Assembly (NCBI GenBank): GCA_029582265.1
Contig: CM055823.1
Span: 26,648,569-26,712,568 of the forward strand
Source of the DNA: Zoroaster sp. YZ-2022
Taxonomy: Eukaryota > Echinodermata > Asteroidea > Forcipulatida > Zoroasteridae
DNA: 64,000 nucleotides
Direction of reading: 5' to 3'
A program made the translations under genes and the position numbers. Shown here in pieces: positions 1 to 10,894 of this stretch (position 1 is the stretch's first letter; each line of letters starts with the position of its first letter). The notes below the pieces were generated by a model that made no database searches, was not told the origin of the DNA, and saw only the letters and a list, made by a program, of their open reading frames with translations.

Positions 1-473
1 GAGGCATTAAAAATAAATCGGCCAAATTGTCTCAGATTCGCTTCAAAATTACATACAAGGTAGCCCTGGGTCTGTAGAAGACTTTTTGGCCAAGTTTTTA
101 ATTTCACCATTTCACCCACTTTTGTAAGGAAAATTCTTCTTCGACTCAAATTAAGAAAAATGAGACCTAATGCGTCAACGAGTATGACATTTAAAAAAAA
201 TAATAAAATAAAAAATAAATTAGGCAAATTTTATTGTAGAAAAGTGGGGAGAGTTAGTTAGAGTGTCGACCAGGTATTCGGTAGACTCAAAGTCCGGCCG
301 AACCGGCATGGTGATCACCTTAGCACCCTTCTGGGAGGTCGCAACCCTCCCGGTCCCTCCTTTACTCCCCCGTCCGTACATTTCCTCCACGATCTAACCT
401 TCAGGGGAGAGACATGACGGTCCCCAAGCCATTGCCGCAGCCAGCAGCTGTCATGTCCCTATGTGTCAGGAGC
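1..473. other. Intergenic, no gene seen
   Basis: No convincing exon, splice-bounded frame or RNA gene is visible. The first 240 bases are A+T rich; 290-420 is more G+C rich but its frames are short and unremarkable. Confidence 0.5.
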
Positions 474-560
474 AGGATTCGAACCCGGACGTACCAACCT
501 GAAACTGCCTACAATTGACAGACCAGTGGACTAACGGCTTGCGCCATTTATCCTGTTGGT
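474..560 (-). repeat. tRNA-derived SINE head or degenerate tRNA
   Basis: Read on the minus strand, a box-B-like GGTTCGAATCC lies near 480-490 and a degenerate A-box-like stretch (GTTAGTCCACTGGT) about 45 bases upstream, the spacing of a pol III internal promoter. The cloverleaf does not close well, so this is more likely a SINE head than a functional tRNA. A second box-B-like stretch at 641-655 (minus) suggests another relic beside it. Confidence 0.4.
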
Positions 561-1160
561 ATTTGGAGTAGAATTTTAAAGCACTTAAATAAATCGTTAT
601 TGAGTAACCATTTAAAATTTAAAATATTGTCGCCACTTGGTTTCGAACCTGGGTCCTTTGCACTGAAACTATCGACTTCACAACTGCACCATCAATCCGT
701 TTTGTTATTTGGAGTTGACTTTTAAACTATTTAAATTCTTGCAGTTGCGCAATCATATCCCGTTTTCCATGTTTCAATATTTTACCCATATTTTTAAAGA
801 AAGTTGTTGATTTTCTGGGGAATAAAATGAAAGACTGAGAGTGCGAAAATTGAGATCCCAACAATTATTTTGCATTTGAAAATTTTTAATTTTAGACCAT
901 ATTTTGAAGGGGAAAAACCTCGGGAAAAAATTTTCTCAGATTCGCTTTTAAATGACGTGGAAGATAGCCCTGGACAGGAGATGAGAAATGGTACATGAAG
1001 TGATGTTTCACGCGGTGTTTGGGGGGTATCTCACTCCCCCGTTGAGAGACGTTCGAGATATCCAGTACTTCGTTGTACATTATATATATATATACAAACA
1101 AATCATCCCTCACTTTCGACACGGATTTACGCCACTACAATCAGGATATAATTGATATTG
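561..1160. other. Intergenic, no gene seen
   Basis: A+T-rich sequence with a short (TA)n run near 1081-1094. The 76-codon minus frame here has no splice context or recognisable family. Confidence 0.45.
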
Positions 1161-1164
1161 ACCC

Positions 1165-1425
1165 CTGAGAGAAAGGCAAAAGGTATCGTTAGTTCTTGAT
1201 TAAAGCCTATTGCTTGTATCCTCATCGGGAGAATAGGGTTTCAATCGAGATAAAAATATCTCCCAATCAGGATAGTATAGCTGACATCAACTCCTAGGCA
1301 CGCAAGGCAGAAGGTATTGTTTCCCGATTGAAGTCTATTGGTATCGTTATTGGGAGAATAGGGTTTCAATCAGGATAAAAGTATATCCCAATCAGGATAG
1401 TTGACATCAACCCCCTTATTTAGTA
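1165..1425 (+). repeat. Imperfect direct repeat, about 120-bp unit
   Basis: Two diverged copies in tandem. Each contains AAGGTATTGTT-like sequence, GGGAGAATAGGGTTTCAATC and CCCAATCAGGATAG followed by TGACATCAAC. Origin unknown. Confidence 0.6.
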
Positions 1426-1720
1426 GCGCACAAGGTGTGTCTCTTCAGTCGATGTCGTCCGTTTTTCTTAGATTTTTTTTACTGAATAACTCAATAAACA
1501 CTGACACTTTTCTATTGAATCTTTTGTTGATATACTTTATTTCTTATCTTCTTATACCAATCAAATAACATTTATTGCATTGTTACTGCCGCTTACAATA
1601 ATGCTTAATAGAATATCACGCTAATACCATTTTTTATGTAGACCTACATAACACAGTTTATGAATAATTCATAAGACAGTTTGTATATCAGGGCGTGACC
1701 AGGGCGTGATGTGGAGCTAA

Positions 1721-2058
1721 GGCCAAAACAAAATGTCTCTGGTTTCTGGTCGGCTTCAAAATCCGTGCGGTTACACGCTTTTTTTTGGGGGGGGGGGCGC
1801 CAACAGGAAAATATATGAACGGTGATACATGTATACGCGGGGACCAGATTTCCGAAAGTATGGTAGCTAAGAGAGACCTCACAAATGTGAAAAAGTCGTT
1901 GAAAACACAGCACGGCAGAATTCCAATCGATCCAGCAATTTTGGCTGCAATTGGACATCGTTTCATAGCAAGAAAAAAAACAAGAAAAAAAAACAAAAAC
2001 AAAACAACGGGTCTGTAGCGACGCGGGCGGAAACCAGAAGCCGGAGACGTTTTTGGTC
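1721..2058 (+). mobile_element. TA-flanked MITE, family G, copy 1
   Basis: The inverted termini read GGCCAAAA...GTCTCTGGTTTCTGG on the left and their complement on the right (CCAGAAGCCGGAGAC then TTTTGGTC), next to TA dinucleotides. The body contains GTATACGCGG, GCTAAGAGAGACCTCACAAA, ACAGCACGGCAGAATTCCAA and GCAATTGGACATCGTTTCAT, which recur in four other places in this window (10210, 12391, 16285, 41775). There is no transposase frame. TA target duplication and roughly 340-380 bp length suggest a Tc1/mariner-mobilised MITE (inference). Confidence 0.75.
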
Positions 2059-2530
2059 TAAGATGAAAGGATCTCAGAGGAAATCATTTATCATGATGAT
2101 TGATACGTGAAACCAAGACATAACCTGCCATGGCTAAGCCAAAGTTGTTCACCTTGAGCTTTTCAAAATACATCTGTAAAATCAGCCTTCCTCATTCCAC
2201 CCAGTACCTGTCTCATTAAAACGCATTTTCTTAATTCCTAAATTAAGATGAATCATTTAAAGCTCTCTTTTGTCTTTGAAAAAAGTGGCCCCTAATGATT
2301 CTGGGGGCACTGAAATACATCTAGAAATATACCATTATATCAAGACAATCTGTTTCTGTTTTGTTCAACAGTTGTGCATAACAACATTTGTATATATACA
2401 TAAATATTTGTGTGCCTATGTAATACTATGTAATGCTAATTTTTAATAGTAAATCTTGAATTTTGATTAGTAAATTGTGATTTTTGATGAACAAATTTAG
2501 ATTTTTGATGTGTGATACAACTCAGTCACT
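2059..2530. other. Intergenic, no gene seen
   Basis: A+T-rich unique-looking sequence with no exon-like frame and no terminal-repeat structure that I could find. Confidence 0.45.
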
Positions 2531-2538
2531 GTTAATAA

Positions 2539-2926
2539 TAGGGCTGTGCCGGGTATCCGGATACCCGACCGAAACGGTCATTACCCGGTTCTATTTTTCG
2601 GTTCCAGTTACCCATAAACGACTTTTTAAAAGTCAGACTTAACATTTGAGCGGTGCGAACAGAAATCTGTGGCTCTTGAACAATGTAATGTGTACACTTT
2701 TACAGACAATTATCTTTAAATTCAAGAGATTGCACTCCAATAAAGAAAAGATCGATTTAAGTATGGTATCCTCTGTATTATAAAAGTCAATTTGTTACCA
2801 TTTACAGCACATGTATTTGTCCACCGGAGGCATGTTTTCAACAACAAAAAACCGGGTATCCGGTTATCCGAAGTTTCCTGATTTCGGGTATCCGGTTCCA
2901 AAAATATCCGAAAACGCACAGCCCTA
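2539..2926 (+). mobile_element. Non-autonomous hAT element, 388 bp
   Basis: Inverted termini TAGGGCTGTGC / GCACAGCCCTA are flanked by a perfect 8-bp target duplication GTTAATAA (2531-2538 and 2927-2934). Subterminal sequence is rich in CCGGGTATCCGG motifs in both orientations. The 8-bp duplication and terminal sequence are typical of hAT elements; no transposase is encoded. Confidence 0.9.
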
Positions 2927-2951
2927 GTTAATAACGTACATATCGTATTAA

Positions 2952-3260
2952 CCCTCCTACTATAGCTGCACTTTAGTGGCAAGTAGCTATAGAGGTCAAA
3001 ACCAGTCAACTGCCCGTTTTGACTGTTGACCCAAATGTGCACACAGGGGTATTTTTGACTGGTTTTTACTGTCATTTTGATCACCCTGAACAATACAAGA
3101 TAATGCTTTTACCAGTCAAAAAACGGTCAACTCATTTTGACCTGTAAATGTACTTACTACACGTAAGGTTTGACAGTGTTTGACCTTTAAGTGCACTAGA
3201 TATACCTTGGCAAGTATATCAACATTTTGACTGTTTTTGACCCTTGTAGTAGTAGGAGGG
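2952..3260 (+). mobile_element. piggyBac-like MITE, copy 1 (309 bp)
   Basis: The element begins CCCTCCTACTA and ends TAGTAGGAGGG, bounded by TTAA on both sides (2948-2951, 3261-3264). TTAA duplication with terminal CCC/GGG is the piggyBac hallmark. The body has repeated TTTGACTG and a single copy of the motif that is expanded to a 51-bp array in the copy at 6192. Confidence 0.85.
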
Positions 3261-3430
3261 TTAATACATTTCTTTACTTTGACAAACATCTAGATTACTA
3301 ATTCTTCAAAATAACCTTTACAAAATCAAACAAGTCCCCCAAAACAAAGCCAAACACAAACTAATTAATATATAAAGGGAAATGTAAGTATTAAACTTTG
3401 AGTAAAAACCGATAACATTATTTAGATTTA

Positions 3431-5970
3431 TGTGACCCGCTCTGTGAAAATGAGTCACAAGACGCAAATTTGACAAATATACATTTCTATGTAGCTGGAA
3501 AGAGTACATAATCAGCTTTAATTTGGTATATGTTAGATGTGTGTGGCATATTGCATTATGGAGATATGGCATTTGTAATAATCACTAATGTGCATAATTA
3601 ACACAATTTAGTGTTAGGAAAATGAAAACAAATGACATATTTGAAACAAAGTACTCACAAAAACCATTGATTTTAATATTTTATTGATTGAAATTGATGT
3701 TTATGTAAACATATTAAGAAAATTTAGATACTAAAAGAAAAAAAAACACCCTCTCAACATTTCATCGCCCATTACATGTAAACGCATGGTGCGACATGTC
3801 ACCCTTTTTCAACATTTCATCGCCCATTACATGTAAACGCATGGTGCGACATGTCACCCTTTTTCAACATTTCATCGCCCATTACATGTAAATGCACGGT
3901 GTGACATGTCACCCTTTTTCAACATTTCATCGCCCATTACATGTAAACGCACGGTGCGACATGTCACCCTTTTTCAACATTTCATCGCCCATTACATGTA
4001 AACGCACGGTGTGACATGTCACCCTTTTTCAACATTTCATCGCCCATTACATGTAAATGCACGGTGTGACATGTCACCCTTTTTCAACATTTCATCGCCC
4101 ATTACATGTAAACGCATGGTGCGACATGTCACCCTTTTTCAACATTTCATCGCCCATTACATGTAAACGCACGGTGTGACATGTCACCCTTTTTCAACAT
4201 TTCATCGCCCATTACATGTAAACGCACGGTGCGACATGTCACCCTTTTTCAACATTTCATCGCCCATTACATGTAAACGCACGGTGTGACATGTCACCCT
4301 TTTTCAACATTTCATCGCCCATTACATGTAAACGCATGGTGCGACATGTCACCCTTTTTCAATATTTCATCGCCCATTACATGTATACGTTTTGTGTTTA
4401 ATGTCACACTTTTTCAACATTTCATCGCCCATTACATGTAAACGCATGGTGCGACATGTCACCCTTTTTCAATATTTCATCGCCCATTACATGTAAACGC
4501 ATGGTGCGACATGTCACCCTTTTTCAACATTTCATCGCCCATTACATGTAAACGCATGGTGCGACATGTCACCCTTTTTCAATATTTCATCGCCCATTAC
4601 ATGTAAACGCACGGTGTGACATGTCACCCTTTTTCAACATTTCATCGCCCATTACATGTAAACGCATGGTGCGACATGTCACCCTTTTTCAATATTTCAT
4701 CGCCCATTACATGTAAACGCATGGTGCGACATGTCACCCTTTTTCAACATTTCATCGCCCATTACATGTAAACGCATGGTGCGACATGTCACCCTTTTTC
4801 AATATTTCATCGCCCATTACATGTAAACGCACGGTGTGACATGTCACCCTTTTTCAACATTTCATCGCCCATTACATGTAAACGCACGGTGTGACATGTC
4901 ACCCTTTTTCAACATTTCATCGCCCATTACATGTAAACGCACGGTGCGACATGTCACCCTTTTTCAATATTTCATCGCCCATTACATGTAAACGCATGGT
5001 GCGACATGTCACCCTTTTTCAACATTTCATCGCCCATTACATGTAAACGCATGGTGCGACATGTCACCCTTTTTCAATATTTCATCGCCCATTACATGTA
5101 AACGCACGGTGTGACATGTCACCCTTTTTCAACATTTCATCGCCCATTACATGTAAACGCATGGTGCGACATGTCACCCTTTTTCAATATTTCATCGCCC
5201 ATTACATGTAAACACATGGTGCGACATGTCACCCTTTTTCAACATTTCATCGCCCATTACATGTAAACGCATGGTGCGACATGTCACCCTTTTTCAATAT
5301 TTCATCGCCCATTACATGTAAACGCACGGTGTGACATGTCACCCTTTTTCAACATTTCATCGCCCATTACATGTAAACGCATGGTGCGACATGTCACCCT
5401 TTTTCAACATTTCATCGCCCATTACATGTAAACGCATGGTGCGACATGTCACCCTTTTTCAATATTTCATCGCCCATTACATGTAAACGCATGGTGCGAC
5501 ATGTCACCCTTTTTCAACATTTCATCGCCCATTACATGTAAACGCATGGTGCGACATGTCACCCTTTTTCAATATTTCATCGCCCATTACATGTAAACGC
5601 ATGGTGCGACATGTCACCCTTTTTCAACATTTCATCGCCCATTACATGTAAACGCACGGTGTGACATGTCACCCTTTTTCAATATTTCATCGCCCATTAC
5701 ATGTAAACGCATGGTGCGACATGTCACCCTTTTTCAATATTTCATCGCCCATTACATGTAAACGCATGGTGCGACATGTCACCCTTTTTCAACATTTCAT
5801 CGCCCATTACATGTAAACGCACGGTGTGACATGTCACCCTTTTTCAACATTTCATCGCCCATTACATGTAAACGCACGGTGTGACATGTCACCCTTTTTC
5901 AATATTTCATCGCCCATTACATGTAAACGCATGGTGCGACATGTCACCCTTTTTCACAGAGCGGGTCACA
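3431..5970 (+). mobile_element. TA-flanked MITE carrying a 55-bp satellite
   Basis: Perfect 20-bp inverted termini TGTGACCCGCTCTGTGAAAA occur at 3431-3450 and, inverted, at 5951-5970, with TA on both outer sides (3429-3430, 5971-5972). About 300 bp of ordinary sequence follows the left terminus, then 2.2 kb of a 55-bp tandem repeat runs to the right terminus. No transposase is encoded. The TA duplication suggests Tc1/mariner-type mobilisation. Confidence 0.85.
3756..5955 (+). repeat. 55-bp satellite array, 40 units
   Basis: Exactly 40 units of 55 bp, each starting AACATTTCAT or AATATTTCAT and containing ATTACATGTAAACGCA. Units differ at two diagnostic sites: AACAT/AATAT, and CATGGTGCG/CACGGTGTG. 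Unit 12 (4361-4415) is an outlier with ATGTATACGTTTTGTG. Units 13-29 follow a four-unit (220-bp) higher-order order with only a few exceptions. Confidence 0.95.
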
Positions 5971-6191
5971 TATGTTAAAATGTTTAATACTGACACGTAT
6001 ATAAACAGTTACATAAATTTTAAACTATTTAAACAGTGAGTGCATTGATGTACATATTTATAAACTTTGTTCTCATACTTGACAGAAATAATTATTAGTT
6101 TAAAAACCTCTATGTGAAGAATACCATCCACAAATAAAAGTCGGCTCCTCCCCTCAGGAGTCATGTTCCACACACATCAGAGATACATTAT

Positions 6192-7008
6192 CCCTCCCAC
6201 TATAGCTGCACTTTAGTGGCAAGTTGCTATAGTGGTCAAAATCAGTCAACTGCCTGTTTTTGACTGTTGACCCAAATGTGCACACAGGGGCATTGTTGAC
6301 TGGTTTTTACCGTCATTTTGACCACCCTCAACAATAACAAGACAATGCTTTTACCAGTCAATTTTAACCTGTAAATGTACTTACTACACGCAAGGTTTGA
6401 CAGTGTTCGACTTTTACGTGCACTATGATATATGTACCTTGGCAAGTATATCACCTTGCAGTCACAGGGTTAAGTGCACTAGATATACATGTACCTAGGC
6501 AAGTATATCACCTTGCAGTCACATGGTTAAGTGCACTAGATATACCTTGGCAAGTATATCACCTTGCAGTCACAGGGTTAAGTGCACTAGATATACCTTG
6601 GCAAGTATATCACCTTGCAGTCACAGGGTTAAGTGCACTAGATATACCTTGGCAAGTATATCACCTTGCAGTCACAGGGTTAAGTGCACTAGATATACCT
6701 TGGCAAGTATATCACCTTGCAGTCACAGGGTTAAGTGCACTAGATATACCTTGGCAAGTATATCACCTTGCAGTCACAGGGTTAAGTGCACTAGATATAC
6801 CTTGGCAAGTATATCACCTTGCAGTCACAGGGTTAAGTGCACTAGATATACCTTGGCAAGTATATCACCTTGCAGTCACAGGGTTAAGTGCACTAGATAT
6901 ACCTTGGCAAGTATATCACCTTGCAGTCACAGGGTTAAGTGCACTAGATATACCTTGGCAAGCATATCAACATTTTGACTGATTTTGACCTTTGCAGTCA
7001 CAGAAGGG
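6192..7008 (+). mobile_element. piggyBac-like MITE, copy 2, internally expanded (817 bp)
   Basis: Left CCCTCCCACTATAGCTGC matches copy 1 at 2952. The right end is GAAGGG followed by TTAA (7009-7012); the left flank is TTAT (one substitution). The body is colinear with copy 1 until the TAAGTGCACTAGATATACC motif, which here is amplified into a tandem array. Confidence 0.8.
6437..6985 (+). repeat. 51-bp tandem array inside the MITE
   Basis: About 10.7 units with CCTTGGCAAGTATATCACC, TTGCAGTCACAGGG and TTAAGTGCACTAGATATA in order. The first two units carry a few extra bases. Because 51 is divisible by three, the array reads open in two frames (17-residue peptide repeat); I treat those frames as artefacts, not proteins. 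Confidence 0.9.
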
Positions 7009-7016
7009 TTAAAGGG

Positions 7017-7602
7017 TTGATATTGTCAGGATCGGGGTAGACTTTCAACAGGGCATGGAATTGGTGTCCTAGTTTTAGATGAACTCAGTGACTGAAAAAT
7101 AATACCCCACGAGTGCACACTGGACTAGATAACAGGATACAATATGATAATACAGTGGCTGATGCAAGCCTTGAAATTTTTTTTTTTTTGGTCACTTACC
7201 CAGCACTTACCCACCCTTGTATTTTCACTTACCCATTTTCAAAAGTCACTTACCCGATTTCAGTGTCTGGCCGTGTTGTTATGGGACATGACATAAAAAC
7301 ATGGATACTTACCCACTTTTTAAAATCACTTACATTGTACCACCTGAAAAATCCACTTACATTCGAACTTTTAGTGCTATGGGGGCTAGCTAATATGAAA
7401 GCTTACTTATATTTTCACCTTTTCAACAAATTTAAAGTTCGTTTTGATAAAGGGGCGTTATGCGAATAAGGTGTTCATGTAAAAACACTTTGAATTATAA
7501 ATGTCCCATCTTACCCCTTGTCCCATCTTGCCCCGGTGTACCCTATTACATGTCTATCCAGTCACTGAGTTCATCTAAAACAAGGAGACCGATTCCATGC
7601 CC
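7017..7602. mobile_element. Fold-back element with interrupted arms
   Basis: The left arm 7017-7097 (GGGCATGGAATTGGTGTCC...GATGAACTCAGTGACTG) is inverted at 7559-7602 (CAGTCACTGAGTTCATC...ATTCCATGCCCTGT); further arm sequence (GATCATGACAATATTGTCCC) lies near 7781-7802. Single-arm relatives occur near 8996-9050 and 22756-22815. The 450-bp loop repeats CACTTACCC. No target duplication was identified. Confidence 0.55.
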
Positions 7603-7805
7603 TGTCAAAAGCCTCAGACATGCAACTTTGTAATTGCAAAAACAAACAAAAATACGAGGAAATGGCCGAGCACACAAAACTTTGTACAGTGTTTTTCAGT
7701 TTTCTATAGCACTATTATTAAAGAAAAAAAATGAGGAAATCAGCTGATCAGCTGAAAAGTTGCATGCCTGAAGTCTGCCCTGATCATGACAATATTGTCC
7801 CTTTA

Positions 7806-8125
7806 AAGGGACAGGGAAAAAAAACAGTAAAAAATAAGAAGGGAAAAAAACAGTAAAAAAAAAAGAAGGGAAAAAACAGTAAAAAATAAGAAAGGGAAAA
7901 AACAGTAAAAAAAATAAGAAGAGAAAAAACAGTTAAAAAAAAAGAAGGGAAAAAACAGTAAAAAATAAGAAGGGAAAAAACAGTAAAAATAAGAAGGGAA
8001 AAAACAGTAAAAAATAAGAAGGGAAAAAACAGTAAAAAATAAGAAGGGAAAAAACAGTAAAAAATTAGAAGGGAAAAAACAGTAAAAAATAAGAAGGAAA
8101 AAAACAGTAAAAAATAAGAAGGGAA
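7806..8125 (+). repeat. 25-bp A-rich minisatellite
   Basis: About 13 units of GGGAAAAAACAGTAAAAAATAAGAA with small length changes. The long phenylalanine-rich minus frames are products of the repeat. Confidence 0.9.
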
Positions 8126-8257
8126 AAAATACAAACAAACTTCAAGGAAATTAACAACAAAAATGAAAATAAACACAGGAATAATATATCCTGTTATGAT
8201 CTATGGTATGACCTGTGGTACTTCTGATAATTCCAATACAATGGAATCCAATTTATG

Positions 8258-8616
8258 GAGTGCCATGGTCGAGCGGTTTAGTGCATCGGATTTGTGTTCT
8301 GATGGCTGAGTCGTCAGAATGTGGGTTTGAATCCCAACCGCGACCATGGTGCTTGTGTCCTTGAGCACGACACTTTACCATAATTGCTTCTCTCCACCCA
8401 GGGTTAAATGGGTACCTGTGAGGGCAGAGTTGGTTCTTGTGTTTGATTAGCCCTATATGCGCTGTAATGGCAGCAATTGAGCTGTATACTCCCCAGAGAG
8501 CTGAGATGGTTTCAGGAATGATTTATGAGCCTGATGAGCAGGGGTAATAATATAATGTGCCTTGAGCACCAGTTTGGTGGATACGTGCGCCATATAAGTC
8601 CACATTATTATTATTT
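8258..8616 (+). mobile_element. tRNA-derived SINE, subfamily 1, full length
   Basis: The head (8262-8345) resembles a type II (Leu/Ser) tRNA: A-box-like TGGTCGAGCGGTTTAGTGC and B-box GGGTTTGAATCCC separated by about 50 bases. A 230-bp body follows (GGGTTAAATGGGTACCTGTG, GAGCAGGGGTAATAAT, CCTTGAGCACCAGTTTGGTG) and an (ATT)n tail. Relatives: 13649-13746 (3' end only) and 36392-36737 (minus, headless). Confidence 0.85.
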
Positions 8617-8680
8617 ACACACCCGGCTAATTTCTTCTTACTCTTATGTTAATGTATGTATGTTGTTTATATTCTGTCTC

Positions 8681-8770
8681 ACTTTGTCTTTGAGAAAGAA
8701 CCTGCTAGGTTCGAAACGTAAGGCCAATGACATTTATTTTGGAATAATATTTAAATATTTCAATAAATAA
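8681..8770 (+). other. Penelope-type terminus with hammerhead-like motif
   Basis: 8689-8717 reads TTGAGAAA, a stem GAACC-TGCTA-GGTTC, then GAAACG. This order (CUGANGA-like strand, stem II, GAAAC) resembles the hammerhead ribozyme core described in the terminal repeats of Penelope-like elements. The first strand is imperfect, so activity is doubtful. Compare 37757-37788, where the core is better. Confidence 0.4.
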
Positions 8771-8779
8771 TAATCATTT

Positions 8780-9183
8780 CAAAAGCCTTACATTCTTTCA
8801 GACGTTCTTTGGATGAAAAATCTGTGTATGTAAAATACAAACAGACAAGTTAAAGATTAAATTTTTTTTAAATCACGGCGAAAATTGTACCCATGTACAG
8901 TGTTTACAACTAAACATTGTACCTATTGTAAGTGAACAATTTGGACACCCTGTTTTGAAATTTCCAGCACCCTATTTCTAAATCCTGGCTAACACCTTGA
9001 TCGTGACGATACTGCCCCTTTAAGCTCGTCGATATTGTCCCTTTAAATCACATGCTTCCACCAGAGAAAATGCCTTGTCCCTATAAAAACCATAGTTCTG
9101 GGCCATGGAAGAACGTACTGCCGGATCTTTTGATCAATCACACATTTTTGAAGTGTCTTTCTTGACAAACAACGATGATTTGT
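8780..9183. other. 3' flank of TMEM86 copy 1
   Basis: A+T-rich sequence downstream (minus sense) of the TMEM86 stop codon. It contains two short GATATTGTCCCTTTAA-like relics at 8996-9050. No AATAAA poly(A) signal stood out close to the stop. Confidence 0.4.
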
Positions 9184-9939
9184 TTACATGTAACTGTCGG
9201 ATTGCTTCACTCTCTTCCTTTTGTTGGACGTCTTGGGCTTGATGCACTCCTCGGTTTCGTTGTCCGAGATCCGCTCCAGCTCGGGGACGACGGAGAGAGC
9301 GATACCGAGCTGAGCCGTGTAGTACGTGATCATGATGATGTGCTGTCCGTACGGGACAGGCACTGCGAACTTATTAATCGCCAGCACCGTGTCTGACACG
9401 ACGAACAGCACGGCGCCGACGCAGGCACAAATCTTGGTCCAGGAAAGGGTGGAGATATTGATGCGAGCGACAGCACGCCAGAGCATCGTGACAATGAGAA
9501 GACCATAGAAGGCCGACAGGTAGATCAGAGGGCCCTTGAGACCAGGGTACAGGAACATGTACACACAGGCGAGAAGGGGTAAGGCGACCAGAAGGAATCC
9601 CCAGCGGTATGGTCTGCCGTGGAAGGCAATACTGTACAGGAAGTGGGTGATGGCGAAAAAGAGCAGGCCGTGGACGAAGAACTGCTTCTTGTAGACGAGG
9701 CAGGCATCGCCGATGCCGGAGCAGATGAGGCCGATCAGAATACAGATGGAGTAACGCTGCTTACGGCTGAAGCCGCTGCGGTACAGGTAGCTCCCCACGA
9801 AGATGCAGAGGAAGATGATGGGGAGGCATTTGAGCAAGATGCCCCAGGGGGAGGGGGCATTGCGTTGGGGGACCCAATGGATGAGATAGATCAGGGCGGA
9901 GTTAATAAAGGGGAGGAGCCTCAGACCAGTTGACTGCAA
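9184..9939 (-). CDS. TMEM86: TMEM86/YhhN-family lysoplasmalogenase-like protein, main exon (copy 1)
   Basis: An uninterrupted 3' exon of 251 codons ending TAA, preceded by a splice acceptor (pyrimidine-rich tract then GTTACAG, exon starting TTG CAG TCA at 9939). The encoded protein is almost entirely hydrophobic helices with family signatures PSPWGILLKCLPI near residue 30, SGIGDACL near 75, FVHGLLFFAITH, TMLWRAVAR, VSDTVLAIN and PVPYGQHIIMITYY, and a basic C-terminal tail (KRKRVK). Members of this family (human TMEM86A/B, about 230-240 aa) are polytopic membrane enzymes that cleave the vinyl-ether bond of lysoplasmalogens. The length matches, apart from a short missing 5' exon carrying the start, which should lie to the right. 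The paralog at 17510 begins at the equivalent codon. Catalytic function is inferred from family membership. Confidence 0.9.
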   Translation of the reverse strand: MQSTGLRLLPFINSALIYLIHWVPQRNAPSPWGILLKCLPIIFLCIFVGSYLYRSGFSRKQRYSICILIGLICSGIGDACLVYKKQFFVHGLLFFAITHFLYSIAFHGRPYRWGFLLVALPLLACVYMFLYPGLKGPLIYLSAFYGLLIVTMLWRAVARINISTLSWTKICACVGAVLFVVSDTVLAINKFAVPVPYGQHIIMITYYTAQLGIALSVVPELERISDNETEECIKPKTSNKRKRVKQSDSYM

Positions 9940-10209
9940 CTGTAACGAAAAACAAAGAACATTAAAATTATAGGATTTGTTCTACCAGGGTAAATTGATA
10001 CCATCATAAGCTTTAAATAAAGCTTCCACGTAAGTTTTAAGTTAAAATTAGAACATCTGGTTTTCATGAATTACCAATTCCATACATTACCTTTGGAGTA
10101 AGCCCCTGGGAAAAAGATTATAAATCTATGATAATACCGACTTAGTTTGTATTATAGAATTCATAAATAACTATTATATGACAATGACGCCTCCTTAGGG
10201 GAAAAAAAT

Positions 10210-10553
10210 CAATAAAAAATCTCTGGTTTGTGGTCATATTTCAGCTTCAAAATCGGTGTGGTGACATACTTGTTTTTGGTAATCTTTTTCTTTTGTCAAC
10301 CAGTAAAATATGTGATACATGTATATGCGGTTATTGGAACCAGACCAAATTTCCCATAGACAAAGTATGGTAGCTAAGAGAGGCCTCACAAATCAGGCAA
10401 ACGTTCATACCCCTACATGTAGATGTGAAAAAGTCATTTAAAACACAGCAAGGCAGAATTCCAATCGATCCAGTAATTTTGGCTGCAATTGGACATCATT
10501 TTATAGCAAAAAGTAAGAAAACTAAAAATACCGGTCGAGACAAGAGACTTTTT
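10210..10553 (+). mobile_element. TA-flanked MITE, family G, copy 2 (degraded)
   Basis: Starts with a diverged ATCTCTGGTTTGTGGTC terminus and carries the family body (TATGCGGTTATTGG, GCTAAGAGAGGCCTCACAAATC, GGCAGAATTCCAATCGATCC, GCAATTGGACATCATTT). The right end is rearranged (GTCGAGACAAGAGACTT). It lies in the 5' flank of TMEM86 copy 1. Confidence 0.65.
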
Positions 10554-10894
10554 TGTTGGCCTTGTCTCATTATCAACAATATTTCGTAAGGTGCTGGAGC
10601 AAGGTTCAAAATTGTATTTGTTTTTTTGTTGACAATATTGTTACAAGTTGATTGAAGTTTGGCCTCTAGGTCAAGAAGACGGACCGACCACAAAGCAACG
10701 ATCCCAAATCATTATTGATAACAATCCCTCCACCCCTGAATGTTCTTGCTAACCTGTGAATTACACTTACGCTTAAGCAATTTTTTCTGCTATAGTTAGC
10801 ACGAAAATTTGCTTACCGGTAAAGCAGCGCTATGAAATTGAGCCCTGTACATATCCATACTTATAAAGTATGGATGCATTTACAGACATTTTAC

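Noticed and set aside
3756..5955. Regular array considered as CRISPR-like
   Set aside because: Repeats are contiguous 55-bp units without unique spacers, in a eukaryotic context and inside a transposon.
6425..6982. 185-codon repetitive plus frame (17-residue repeat)
   Set aside because: It is the 51-bp MITE array read through; two frames are open equally and there is no splice or start context.
7784..8176. Phe-rich minus frame resembling a membrane protein
   Set aside because: Translation of an A-rich 25-bp minisatellite.
9175..9933. Plus-strand frames over the TMEM86 exon (73, 60 and 104 codons)
   Set aside because: Antisense shadows of the conserved minus-strand exon.
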